Shown here: positions 46,561 through 59,348 of the stretch, piece after piece | Layout: each line of letters starts with the position of its first letter | Numbering within the stretch: position 1 is the stretch's first letter | Assembly (NCBI RefSeq): GCF_020382885.2 | Contig: NC_058510.1 | Coordinates: forward strand, 386,001 to 450,000 | Length of the DNA stretch: 64,000 nucleotides | DNA from: Scatophagus argus | Taxonomy: Eukaryota > Chordata > Actinopteri > Scatophagidae | Direction of reading: 5' to 3' | Translations under genes and position numbers: made by a program | Notes under the pieces: model-generated | Databases searched by the model: none | Told to the model about the DNA's origin: nothing | Seen by the model: the letters and a program-made list of their open reading frames with translations, nothing else

Positions 46561-46941
46561 CAGTCTGTTGAACAATAAATACACATTTGATTCAAATCTT
46601 TTTGTTCTTTCCTGTCATTAAATCAGTTTGGTGGTTCCACATCTGACAAAACAATCTCTTTGTCAACAGACTCTTCAACAACACTGAACTTGTGATAAAA
46701 AACCAGCAGTGGTGGGCAATCAGCGTGGTGGACTTCAGATGATGTGAGACATTCAAGGTCACGTCTGTCTTATTTAGCTCCAAATGTTACAGAAGAACCC
46801 GCAATTACAACTTGGATATTGACATGAATGTTACAAGATCTAAAAGCTGGACAGATGTTAACAGACTCTGTACAAGTGCATTAAACACAAACCTCTACAC
46901 ACACAGTCACAGGTTTCCTGTCTCACCTGTTCATACTATAC

Positions 46942-49753
46942 TCAGCCAATCAGAGGAAGACGCTGCAGTCTGACACAGCAGGGCAAGATGACGCTCACCT
47001 GACTGCTTTGAAGGTCAATGTGCACCAGGTGCATCTGCCTGTACAAACCTGTCTGTGTCTCTGCAGCGTCAGACCTGTCTGTCATCTCCGAAGCCCCGCC
47101 CCCAGCCTCAGTGTCAGTCACAACCTTGCTTGGACTTCCTCCTCCTCTTTTGGGTCCGTTCGCTCTGTCCCAGTTGGTCTTTCCTATCTGTCTCTCTGTG
47201 ACTGTCTGACCCTTCTGCCTGTCTGTCTGCTCTGTGTCCCCAGGGCTGTCAGTCATTGCTGCATCATCTGAAGCCCCGCCCCCAGCTTCACTCTTCTGTG
47301 GTTTTCTGCCCCGTATACATCCTCTCAGTCTGTTCTGATTGGCTCTTATCAGACTGTGTGACGGCTCCTCGGACTCCAGGAGGTATCTGATTGGTGGGCC
47401 GACCATCTTCCTCCTTGGCCTCTGAGGCTGCTCCGCTGCCCGTCTTTCCTCCTCCTTCTCAAAGATTCGTTCCACCCCCTCCTCCTCCTCTCTAGAAGTC
47501 TTTCTCTCCTCCCGTTTTCCTCCATCCCTCCCCCATCGTCTCCTCCACCTCTCTGTGTCCTGCCTCCTCCTCATTGTGATTCGGTAGTCAAACCACCACC
47601 AGGGATTTCTACGCACACGTCTTGGGCATCCCGCCCAATCAGGAGCCTTGGGGACAGTTTGGACAAGGGTCTTCTCCTCCCCCTCTTTACTCCTCCATCC
47701 TCTCCTCTCCCTCTGTCCTCTGATGTGGGCGTCGAAATCTTCGTCCTGTTTGTTGTCAGCATCTCCGTGATGGCAGCGATGGTGCAGACGCAGAGTGTAG
47801 ACACAGCTAAACTTGGCGTTGCAGAGGCGGCAGCTGAGGCCGCGTCCTGCCCCGTGGACGGACAGGTGGAGCTGCAGAGACCACTGACCGGTGAAGGTCA
47901 GACCACACACCTGGTGACAGATGGAGGGACAGACAGGTGGGTTTATCATTAAGGTTTAAGTGATGCGTGGCTGTTATTTCTTCAAAAAATAAATGGTTAA
48001 AAAGTCATTTATCTCACACTTAAAGAAGATGAAGATAACGTAGGAAACTCAAGGCACCACCCAACTACACCTGGCAACATTTAACACTCTGGTGTTAAAT
48101 GAAGAGTGTGCATTCGCCAATCATGCATGCAGCCTGTTGCCGTTGCTACCCAATTTCCCCCAGAGATCAATGAAATATTCTGATGACGAACCTGGCAGAG
48201 CTGCCATCCTTTGCCAACTCCTCCATCACCCGTGGACTTCACCCTGTTGTTATCTGTCTTCTCTGTTGGCTCCACCCCCCCTCTCCTCTCCCCCTCCACC
48301 TGGTGCTCCCATCTTGTTTTCTCCAGCTTTGATTTCACCTTCGCTCTTCTCACTGTGCTATGATGGGCTGCTGACAGGCCATGTGACCGTTCCTCTGACT
48401 CAACCAAGTATCTAATTGGTGGACCAACCATCTTCCTCCTCAGCCTCCCCACCTGTCCGGTCTCCTCTGTTTCCACAGGTTTGACTCCACCCTCCTTTGC
48501 CTCCTCATTTCCCATCCTCCCCCCTTCAGTACGCCTCCTCTTCTGTCTTTCTTCCTCCCCCAACATTTTTTTTACCATCGCCTCCCTCATTTTGTTTCCT
48601 CCTCCTTCAGCTTGGGTGTGTTGGATTTGTGCTGCAGCTTGTCCTGTTTTGCTGTCCGTTTCTCCTCGTTGTCTTTGGCTTCTGACTTTTTGGACAGAGC
48701 TCCTGTCTTCTGACTGGACGCCGTCCTGGTGGCTTCTGTGTCGAGACTTCTCATCCATTTTCCTCTTGAGGCGGACGGCGCCATCAGGTCTCCTCACACT
48801 GAAGTTAACTCTTCCTGTGATGTGGTTGGTCATTTTGTCTGGCCAGGACTCGCTCTGCTCCTCCTCCTCCACCCGGTGCTCCTTCCTCAGCCAACCCAGC
48901 TTCATCTTCACCTTTGCTCCTCTCACTTTGCTAGGATTGCCCACTGACAGGCCATGTGAACCCTCCTCAGACTCGAGCAGGTATCTGACTGGTGGACCGA
49001 CCATCTTCCTCCTTGGCCTCACTGCCTGCTCCGCCTCCTTCTTTTTCACAGATCTTAATCCGTCCCCCTCAGCCAGGCCGGGGCCTAGAGGGGCGACGAG
49101 TCCAGGAGGAGGAAGAGGAGCTGAGACACCTGCAGGAGGCAGCGGGGGATCACACAGAGGCATGCTGGGCATTGAGATTGTGTGTTGGGTCTCACTGGTC
49201 CCGGGCTGCTGAAGAGCTGGAGGTGCAGGTGGTCCGAAAAGAGGAATTGTGGGTAGCTGAGTCTGTGTGAGGGGGGGGAGGTGGTGCATGTGCTCTCCCG
49301 TGTCCAGTGTGCGTGTCCTGTTTGTGCTGCAGTGTTGCAGCAGAGCGCCCCCTCCTGGGCCACCTGCTCTGACAGAAACACAGTGCCACTTGGTCAGACA
49401 GGCTTCACATTAACATTTCATATGAAATTCGCCTTGATGTGTCTGCAATCAATAAAAATGTCTCAAGGGCCTTAAAATAATCCTTCTTGGGAAAATAAAG
49501 AGCCAAATATGTGAAAATGGGTATTAAAAGAGGACTCTGTGTACTCAGGTGTGCACCTGCGGTGACTCTCACCTGTACAGTGTCTCCAGCTGAGCTGCTG
49601 AGTCACCAGGTCCACCTGGACAGCAGCGTCTCTCCTTTCTGCCGAGCCCTTCTGATAGCTCACCTCCTTCTGCTCCTCCACCGGACTCTCCCACTGGCAG
49701 CCCACCTCCCTCCTGCTCACCTCCTCCCCCCTGTAACTGCTCTCCGAGATCAT
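46942..49753 (-). CDS. C2H2 zinc-finger protein with three RRKMVGPPIRYLLESEE motifs, unnamed
   Basis: Three coding exons give about 774 residues: 49,573-49,753 (start at MISESSYRGEEVS; contains RRDAAVQVDLVTQQ), 48,192-49,366 and 46,942-47,910. The last junction falls inside a zinc finger: ...WQLCQ joins VCGLTFTGQWSLQLHLSVH, giving C-X2-C-X12-H-X3-H, followed at once by a second finger CRLCNAKFSCVYTLRLHHRC. Three copies of [RP]RRKMVGPP[VI]RYL[LV]ESEE are spread over exons 2 and 3, each followed by SHxLS-like text. The rest is Arg/Lys/Glu-rich. Two fingers and basic stretches suggest a nuclear DNA- or chromatin-binding protein; I do not recognise the family. The exon 1/2 acceptor has tandem AG sites; the second keeps the frame used here. 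A noncoding first exon may lie near 50.6 kb. Confidence 0.72.
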
Positions 49754-49762
49754 CTGGGCAAC

Positions 49763-50950
49763 CTGCAGAGGGACGGCACAAAGACCAGGACACCATACAT
49801 GTTTATATTTTTGAACTTCAGCGAAGTGAGCTCAAGTACCCCTTCACTGACACATCCACAACACTCTACCACCTCCTACTATACAAAGGTAAAGCCAAAA
49901 TATCCCTGATACGAGTGCTGTCATCTTGTTCTGGTGATGTCATTTGGAGCCAGAGTCTGTGCAGTAGTAATCAGGAGGTCTGAGCCAATCAGTAGCAATC
50001 AGCTCATCACATTTGACTCCGTTTTACAACATCAAATAGCAAATTATAAAAATATATTTGTTGGACCAAAAAAAGCTTTCTTGGCCCACATACACAATAT
50101 CTGATTAATAAATATTCTGCAATATTTGTAAAGAAATGTATTTTGTGTTAATTTAAATCTGTACATCAATCAGGGGCCGAGATGTTTTTTCCTCAGCTGT
50201 CACTGAACATTTACCTCAACCCCTAACAGTACCATCACCAAGATAGTAAATTCAATAAAAATCTGAAGACTGAGAAAATGTATCGGTTTCACATGAACGA
50301 GACCCTCACGATCCTGGTGCCAAAACTGCACCAACCACCAAGAGAAACAAAATCTGAGCAAAAACCAAAAACCAAACAGACAGCACCGAGACGTAAATCT
50401 GTTCAAATCCGCAGTTAAAAAAACTTCGACTGACGAACGATTGCTATAAACATTAACGTTATCTGTAAATGAAGCCATAGTTACCGGAAGTATCGTGAAA
50501 CTTAACTCTTCCCGCTTTTTACACCCAGAGGTAGAAGTCAGCGATAATCGGTCCTTTCTGACGACATGTTGAGACTTTAAACTGTGATAAAAGTAAACAG
50601 CAAACAGAGTGAATGGACTAGGAAAATGACTCCCATACTGATTTACAACAAGCGGACCGGCGGAGGGAGGACCCCGCCATGTTGGTCTGCTGGTGTTCCG
50701 TGAAATGGAAAAATAAAAGCACAAATACTCCGACTTGTAGATGCATATTGTGGGTGAAGAAACTAGTTTTCGTGTATTTCCATATCCCCCTCACCTGGAT
50801 CAGATGAGAACTTACTTCATCAGGGCAGCATGTGACACACACTGAAACCGGTTGGAGACGTCAATCTCACAAACACATTTGGATCTTCACTGTATAGTCT
50901 CACCGCTTCTATATCGTAATATTATCAAGAAATGTTAAAGCTGTGGGTGG
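49763..50950. other. Upstream segment of the zinc-finger gene; no coding gene seen
   Basis: The stretch holds the intron and probable first exon of the minus-strand zinc-finger gene. A CpG-richer patch at 50,640-50,700 contains an ATG context (ATGGCGGGGTCC on minus) that could be a 5' UTR or an alternative start, but I could not join it in frame with confidence. Nothing else coding is evident. Confidence 0.4.
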
Positions 50951-51157
50951 TTAAGACCCAGAACGTTTTATTTGGTGGTTTGCGTCACTGTTTCGATACA
51001 TTGAAAGTATATTTTGAAAATCCCGTAAAGCGGAAACCGCACTGATTGGGCAATAGAGGCTACGTTCAGTCTGTCCAATAAATGAGCAGGTGCTTGTCTT
51101 GTGAACACTGGTTCAGGGCCACGAAGTTTGACGTTAGGAGCGCGAAAACTAATCGAG

Positions 51158-51506
<349 letters not shown>

Positions 51507-51635
51507 GTGAAGGCCCAGAACCTGATCTACATCCTAAACAGCGGATCTTTTCAGAGCTGCACCCTTTATGGAAGAGCAATAAGCCTCAAAATACATTTAA
51601 TAAAATTTGTCTTCAGTTTGAAAGCAGAGTTAGAG

Positions 51636-51900
51636 TACATGTGGGCAGTCGTGGATCAGCGGTTAGGGTGTCGGACCCGTAACCGGTGGATCGCTGGTTC
51701 GATTCCCCGTCCCGGTGTCCATGGCTGAGGTACCCTTGAGCAAGGTACCTAACCCCCACTGCTCCCCGGGCGCTGCACGCGGTCGCCCACTGCCCCGGGT
51801 TTGCTGTGTGTGTGTGCACGTCACTTGGGTGGGTTAAATGCAGAGAACAAATTTCGTTGGAGTGAGTTCCCTCCAATGACAAAATATGTCACTTTAATGT
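51636..51900 (+). mobile_element. tRNA-derived SINE just downstream of the H2A relic
   Basis: The head GTGGATCAGCGGTTAGGGTG resembles an A box with one mismatch. A perfect B box, GGTTCGATTCC, is at 51,696-51,706. The body contains CCCTTGAGCAAGGTACCTAA and CACTGCTCCCCGGGCGCTGC, common in fish tRNA-derived SINEs, and ends with the AATGCAGAGAACAAATTTCG type tail. It is not a functional tRNA gene. Confidence 0.8.
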
Positions 51901-51972
51901 GCGCTACAAGGTGTGTAATTAGGTGTAACTACATTTCATCGAGGAAGCAGCCCTCAAGATCAACAGTGAAGT

Positions 51973-51988
51973 GGCTCTTAAAAGAGCC
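51973..51988 (-). terminator. Histone mRNA 3' stem-loop of the H3 gene
   Basis: On the coding strand the sequence is GGCTCTTTTAAGAGCC, a perfect 6-bp stem with a 4-nt loop, 35 bp after the H3 stop codon. This is the canonical SLBP-binding processing signal of replication-dependent histone mRNAs. Confidence 0.92.
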
Positions 51989-52022
51989 GTTTGTGTCATT
52001 GATCAGGCTGGACCAGATCAGC

Positions 52023-52510
<488 letters not shown>

Positions 52511-52699
52511 TCCAGACCGAGAGGCGCGCACTGCAGCTCATCGACTATTGGAGAAAAGAAATTCAAAATGAACCATCTGTTTGACGCCACATTCAGGGTC
52601 GTTTTGAAATCCCAAAGTTTACACAAGCAAATCACATGTTTTATAGCCCATGAATTTCACGAGACAGTCTGAATGTTTTCTGAACCCCCCAGAAATGCT

Positions 52700-53107
52700 T
52701 AAGATAGGTAGATAGGTAGATAGATAGATAGATAGGTAGATAGAAGGGTGAGGAGCTCTGTCACCCGGGAGGAGCTCGGAGTAGAGCCGCTGCTCCTCCA
52801 TATCGAAAGGAGCCAGTTGAGGTGGCTCGGGCATCTGTTTCGGATGCCTCCTGGAGGCCTTCCTGGGGAGGTGTTCCGGGCATGCCCCACCGGGAGGAGG
52901 CCCCGAGGAAGACCCAGGACACGCTGGAGGGACTATGTCACTCGGCTGGCCTGGGAGCGCCTTGGGGTCTGCCCGGAAGAGCCGGAGAAAGTGTCTGGGG
53001 AGAGGGAAGTCTGGGCATCCCTGCTCAAGCTGCTGTCCCTGCGACCCGGTCCCGGATGAAGCGGAAGAAGATGGATGGATAGATGGATAGATAGATAGAT
53101 AGATAGA
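52700..53107 (+). mobile_element. 3' end of a non-LTR retrotransposon (C-terminal ORF fragment)
   Basis: An open stretch at 52,748-53,059 encodes a fragment of a LINE ORF2 C-terminus: [40 protein letters not shown] and GEREVWASLLKLL, very common in fish genomes. It is flanked by TAGA/GATA repeats at 52,706-52,744 and by a GATGGATG-type tail at 53,065-53,107. The clade cannot be fixed by eye. No catalytic domain is left. Confidence 0.8.
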
Positions 53108-53140
53108 TACTTCATTGATCCCGAGGGAAATGCAAGCATC
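53085..53140 (-). repeat. LINE 3' tail, GATCCCGAGGGAAATGCAAG type
   Basis: After (GATA)n the text ACTTCATTGATCCCGAGGGA is the reverse of a widespread fish LINE 3' end (AATTTCCCTCGGGATCAAT plus simple repeat). The same tail occurs in forward orientation at 42,320-42,360. Confidence 0.6.
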
Positions 53141-53529
53141 CAGTAGCCCATTACAGCAGTGTAGGTTAGTCAAAAGTAAGTAAACAAACAACCAAACAAG
53201 GCCTAACTGTTAGTGGGAAGAATAGACTAAACATACTAAATAAACTAAATAAAATAACATGTGCTACATAAAGTACAACAGAGTGCAGAGAAAGCAGGTC
53301 GACCAGACTGACTGTGTGTATAAAAGCAGAGACTAAAGAGCCACAGTGTGAACACATTGTTACTCAGAAATGAGTTATAAAGTGCAGGTTAACTGTGCTA
53401 AACAACATAAGGTGCATAGTGGAATAAATGTCCAATAAATAAATGTGATTTTTACACCTGATGTGACTCAGGCACAGACTGTCAAGTAAGTACTATAAGT
53501 ACAGTTATGAGGTACTTGAATATTTCACT

Positions 53530-53915
53530 TGAATCACTTCAGAATCAGAATCAGTTTCACATTACTAGGAATTTGTCTTGGTGAATGGTGCAGACATAGA
53601 ACATAAGAAAGAGTAACATATGATAGTAGAATAAAACAAAATAAAATAAGTAAAATAAATACGTTCTGGAGGTAGTGCAGGGTGGAAGTGTAGTGGCAGC
53701 AGGTGGGGTAAACAGTGCAAATGGTCAGCAGGTGGATCATGACATGAGCACAGATCAGTGACTGTACTGAGGTAACTAAAGTGCAGAGCAGCATGTTAGT
53801 CAGTTGGTGTTCAACAGTCCAACAGCAGAGGGGAAGAAGCTGCTCTTGCGGCGTGAGGTTTTGGTTCGAATGGACCGTAACCTTCTGCCTGAAGGGAGTT
53901 TCACTTGAATATTTC
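53530..53915 (-). mobile_element. Rex1-like LINE, truncated 3' fragment
   Basis: Read on the minus strand, the segment encodes [20 protein letters not shown] then FFPSAVGLLNTN and stop, the C-terminal end of the reverse transcriptase ORF also seen in the plus-strand element at 32.5-34.8 kb. A 3' UTR follows and ends in a CTGATTCTGATTCT tail at 53,538-53,550. It is a 5'-truncated insertion. Confidence 0.75.
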
Positions 53916-54109
53916 AAACTCACCTCAGCCCCCGGTCTCTTACCTCCTGTGCAACATTTCAATGTGCAATATTCCATTCCAAAATATGCAATATATATAT
54001 ATTTAACACGGTATATAGCACCATATCTATTTGTATATTGTTATTGTTCATTCTTGCTTTCTGTGCGGTTGCTCACACTGGATTGGCTGAGTTCTCCAGC
54101 TTGGGACTG

Positions 54110-56400
54110 AGTGTGCGCCAGGACACAGTAACCTGAAGCTGACAACTCGATCTCACCGGATCTTTCAAAAGTTGGAAAATGTTGATCATTTATTAACAGG
54201 TAAGTTAGTGATGTTCCGGAGGTGTTTCCAACATCCTCAAAGAACCATCCAGATAAAATATTAACAATGAAGACGGTTTTTATTAGAAATATGTCCCACT
54301 GGTAGTTTCTATCTGGGAATCTTTTTTAACAAGATATATATGAACATGTCTCTTTGACCATTTGAAGAAAAAAAAGTCAATAATGAAGACAAAAATTTAC
54401 CCAATGACATGTGGCCTGAATCCAACAGATGTGTTTCTGTCTACCACATCAGGAAACATGTTTGTCATCCAGATGAGTGGAACAGCAGGACCTTCTGGAT
54501 TTTCTTAGGACCTGAATGTAATCAGAATCTGACTTTCTGTTTTAGACTTTCACCATGCGGTTTTGACATCAAACCACTAAGGTGGCCTCAAGTTATTATC
54601 AGGAAATCGTCCTAAAACATTCACCGCAGCCATATTGTGAATTAAACCATGTTTCCGTCATCCCAGAGTCTATTATAACCAGAGGCATCAGTGTGTTGTA
54701 GGTGAGTGTTTATTGACAGCAGCTCAGTATCAAACCACCACACGTTATTAACATTCACCAAAATGGCAGCTCAACATGTTGAAGTTCAGCTCCAAAATCT
54801 GATTTCACCGCTTTGCTTTCCTTAAGTATAAATGCTGTGAGCGCAGTCATTTCTGTTGATACGGGCTGTGAAACACTGAAACATCAAGACGCACCCACAG
54901 ACACACACACACAAACAAATCAGAAAAGTCTCATCATCTGAAACCTCCTGCTGAGTCATTGTTATGATTGCTGTAAGTAACAAAGCAACAATGAATGCAG
55001 TAAAACAGTTAAAGCTATTGCATTAAATGAACATATCCAAATCAAAGCTCACTGTGTTGTCTTAAAAAAATCTTGTCTAAAATAAAAAGACTACTGAGAC
55101 AAGAAAAAAACTTGCTTTAATGCAATTTGGAAATGAAATGTGGTGAAATCAAATGGTCTTCAAAGTGTGCTGAATTAGCCGTTAGCTTCCTCTTAGCGAC
55201 GTGGTGTGTGGATGTAGAGACAACTCACTGGATACTGAGGGGAAAAAATGACTTTATTCTGGATGGACATCTGAAACAGTGATGTCCACAGGAAGTGATG
55301 TCACACTGACATCAGCAGACACAACTAAGACGTAACCTGAGGGGTAACAATGACATGAATCCAAGTGAAACATTTTTAGTCTTTGTGAGATTAAATCGTC
55401 TTGGCTTGAATCTGAGCTGGAGACTCAATCTTTAGAAACAACGCATCCACTCATGAAGACAGCTAGCATGCTAACATGCTAACACACTGACTGGCAGAAG
55501 GCCTTCAAACACATAAAGAAAATGAAGCGAACAATGCAATGTAGAAAACAGAGGATGTAAAAAGGAAACAAATAAAAGAGGAAGGAAATAATCACAGACA
55601 GCTTCACTGCGGTAGAGACAGGATTGTGTCCTTGTCCTTGTCCATACCTTTGCCAGTAGACTAAGAGCGGCTCTGTGTCCTGTTCATAAAAGCTTTGACA
55701 GTCTCTTCACAGCTTTAATGGGACTAGAATTTCCCTCCAGGGATTAATAAAGGAATTCTGATTCTGATTCTGATTCTGATTTGTTGTGATCAGTTGGGCG
55801 TCACACTGAATGAAGGTGAAGATCAGAATCTGCGACACGATGCTGTTGAACCTCCATCTAAACTGCAGCAAAATTAACGTTGTTTCAGCTCCTCGCGATT
55901 CAGATACGAAAACTCAGTTTATATCTGTCATGTTCAGTCAGGCCAAAAGCTTCAACTTCAACACACACACACTCTCAGAAGTGCTACATTTTTGAGGACA
56001 GCTAACAGGCTAGCAGCTAGCAGACTGTCAGCTAGCTAGACCTAAGCTCCAGGTCTGGAGACATCATCGTTGTTGCTTCAAAACATTTGGAGCAACAAGC
56101 TCTCCCTCACGAAAGTTAAAATAACACATCAACACACTTTGTTTTCACTGTTTTCAAACTGACTTTTGTGCTTCAGTTTCTCCCGACCTCCATGCGCTTG
56201 ATGAGACTGAGCTAGCCTGCTAACAGTCCAGTAGCCAAGTGGGCTAAAAAGTGAATGGGGAAAGAGTATAACAGGCTGTTTGCTAAGTGGTTGGTGGCTA
56301 GCAGGTAAACAGACTAGCGAGCTGGCTAGTGGGTGGCAAGCTGAAAGGCCAACAGGCAAACAACGTAGCAGGCTAACAGGCTAGCTGTTTGTAGCTGCCA
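54110..56400. other. Gene-free stretch, probably actr3b 3' UTR and intergenic DNA
   Basis: No conserved coding sequence is evident on either strand. Candidate AATAAA signals for the minus-strand actr3b transcript are at 55,253 and 54,709 (TTTATT on plus). A LINE tail ending in a TTCTGATTCTGA repeat is at 55,725-55,785. A degenerate GCTAGC/GGCTAAC-rich stretch runs from 55,990 to 56,395. Confidence 0.5.
55725..55785 (+). repeat. LINE 3' tail with TTCTGA repeat
   Basis: AATTTCCCTCCAGGGATTAA followed by TAAAGG and four TTCTGA units is the typical 3' terminus of a fish Rex1/L2-like LINE. No coding part is left. Confidence 0.6.
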
Positions 56401-56406
56401 CTGCCA

Positions 56407-59309
56407 TCACGACATGATGCCGAATACGGGGTTGTGTCGACAGATGCTGGGGCCGATCTCATCGTAGTCCTTCTTTGAGTGACACACCTGAAGAAACTCC
56501 GGCTGCAGACACAAACACAAGTCAGCCACAACCATGTCTGTCTTTGTGAGGACTAATTTGAGTTTTAGACCTGGAAAGAGTGAGGACATGTTGTGTGGCT
56601 CTGGCCTGTTTGGAAGTTCTCTGCTTAGAGTGGGAATCGGGTTTAGATTTAGGTCAGGATCAAGGGAATGTAGGACTGTTTGTTACTCAGGGTCCTCCTG
56701 GATATAGATGTACCAATATGTGTGTGTATGTGTGTGTGTGTGTGCGCGCGTGTGGTTACCGTGGACGCCAACATGGAGCCTCCAAACCAGACAGCGTAGC
56801 GCTGCATGTGATGTGTGACGACCTGAACCTCCATTGGTTTTGGCTGCAAACACAAAACATCGGTCAGTTGCCTGTCTGTCTGCCTGTCTGTCTGCCTGTC
56901 TGTCTGTCTATCTGACCTTTATCCTTCCTCCACTGAGTTCTTCACTCAGTTTCAGTCGGGCGTCCACAACTCTCTTCAGGTCTCTCTGCAGCCGCCGGCC
57001 AAAGTCCCTGAACATGGTGGATCCTCCGGAGAGCACAATGTTCTGACACACACGCACACACAGACTTTCATTTAACAAAATCTCAGCTCTGTGTTCTGTT
57101 TTAATGAATCATGCTCAGGTATGCTCAGGTGTGCTCAGGTGAGTTACCTTGTACAGAGGTCTCCTTACATCAATTGGGCAGCTCTGAATGACCTCATCAA
57201 CCACATCAGAGATAGGCTGCATGAAGTCAGGGTTAGCGAACTGAAAAATACACAGAAAAATATACAAAATTTACATTTACACAGATTTGAGGATGTGTTT
57301 TGAAGTTTTATTTGCATTACATTTAGTCTTGAATTCCTTCCCTGATCTGAATGGTGGAAAAGAAATCCACCATTAGCTTGAACAAAATGATAGATTTCTC
57401 TGAGTTTGAACATTGTTAGAAATGTTTGGGATAACATAAGTACGTCAGCAAATCAGTGTTGTCGATAATGACTTGTGGGGCTCCTCTGGGTTCCATTCTT
57501 AGTCTGTTATAATTTCAGTTTAGTTAAAGTCATATGTAAAAGGAAAGTCAAAGCAGGTTGGGGTCTGCTTTGAGGTTTCTGCCTTCTAAAAGGTAGTTTT
57601 TCCTCACCACTGTCACCAAGTGCTTGCTCATGGCGGTTTTGTTGGGTCTCTCTGTAGACTAAATTAAAGAATTTGATGATAGCAGTACAGACTGAAAACT
57701 TTCAAAGTTTTCAACATAAGATCAACATAATGATCAACACAGATCAACATAATGTTTCCTGATGAATCTCAATCCAACATTTTCTCTTTGTCAGCAGTTT
57801 GTGGTCTCCAACACCTCCTGAATGAGACCTTTAGCTGCTAAATGCTCTGCTGTGTCCACCAGCTGGTTTCCGACCGAGTCTGCCTGCTGTCTGCTGTTCA
57901 ATATCTTTATCAGAACACACTTACCTCTGGGTGGAAGAAGATCTCAGGGCCCAGGAAGCGCTCATAGCCCACGTCAATGTGGAAGGCAGTCTTACTGATG
58001 GCGTTGACTCCGCGGTACTGCTTGATCCATTTTCCCGGGTCGGAGTCATACTTTGTGAACTCTTTGACAATGTCTGGACAGATGTAACAATACCGCTCCT
58101 GCACGCAGAAACAACCAGACATTTTTATCTTAAAAATAAAAAAAGTCCCCAGAACTCCAATATACTATATGGGAAAAAGTACTGGAGCACACGTCTTTAA
58201 TGTTGACTTCAGGTGTGGTGTGGGTCTGTTTGTCAGGGTTTGGGCTCGGCCCCTGACTTCCAGTGAAGGGAAATCCTAATGCTCCAGCATACCAAGACAT
58301 TTTGGACAATGCTATGCTTCCAACTTTGTGCCAACAGTTTGTTGAAGGCCCTTTTCTATTCCAGCATGACTGTGCCCCAGTGCACAAAGCAAAGCTCCAT
58401 AAAGACATGGTTGGATGAGTTTGGTGTGGAAGAACTTGACTGGCCCACACAGAGCCCTGACCTCAACCCCATCCAACACCTTTGGGATGAACTGGAACGG
58501 AGATTGTGAGCCAGGCCTTTTGGTCCAACATCAGTGTGTGACCTCACAAATGCTCTACTGCATGAATGGGCACAAATTCCCACAGAAACACTCCAACATG
58601 TTGTGGAAAGCCTTCACAGAAGAGTGGAAGCTGTTAGAGCTGCAAAGCTGTCTGTGTGTTTACAATGAGACGTCATTAAAGTCCCTGTTGGTGTGATGGG
58701 CAGCTGTGGAGCACGAGGACAATGAGGAGGAGGAGAAGACATTGAGGAGGAATAGAGGAGGAGGAGAGGATGGAGAGCACAGAGGTTTTCCACAGGAGTA
58801 GAAAAGGAAAGGAAGAGGACAGGATGAAAGGAGGAGCAACAAAGGGGTGGAAAAGGAAAAGAGATATGGAGTAGAGATGGAGGAGAGGAGTGGATGAGGA
58901 GGTACCTTCACAGCCTTGGCGGTCTCCAGTGACTGCTCCGGAGGGATCCCCACCTCCCGGTCTCTAAGCAGCTGCTGGATGAAGAAGGTGATGTCCCGCC
59001 CTGCGATGGGGATGTGCTTTATACAACTGCCAATCACATAGCCCTCAGCCTGTGACAGATAGCCACACGACCAATCAGTGAGCAGAGACACTCCAAACGA
59101 CAACCAGTATGTTTAATGCTGTGTGTGTGTGTGTGTGTATGTGTGTGTGTATCTCACCACAGGGATGGCGTGTGTGACGCCATCTCCGCTGTCAATTACG
59201 ATGCCGGTCAGCGTTCTCTGTCCGACCTGCCGAGACGTCCAGGACGCCGCCAGCGCCAACACGGCCTGATGGACGGAGAGGTTTTATTTCATTACACAAC
59301 GTGATGATG

Positions 59310-59348
<39 letters not shown>

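Noticed and set aside
50200-50724. 174-codon minus-strand frame upstream of the zinc-finger gene
   Set aside because: No recognisable domain and hydrophobic random-looking text; I could not splice it in frame to the downstream exons.
51696-51706. Second possible tRNA gene (perfect B box)
   Set aside because: It is part of another SINE of the same type; the A box is imperfect.
58660-59103. 147-codon minus-strand frame including actr3b exon 7
   Set aside because: Only 58,906-59,049 is exon; the extensions are read-through into introns and a Tc1 relic.
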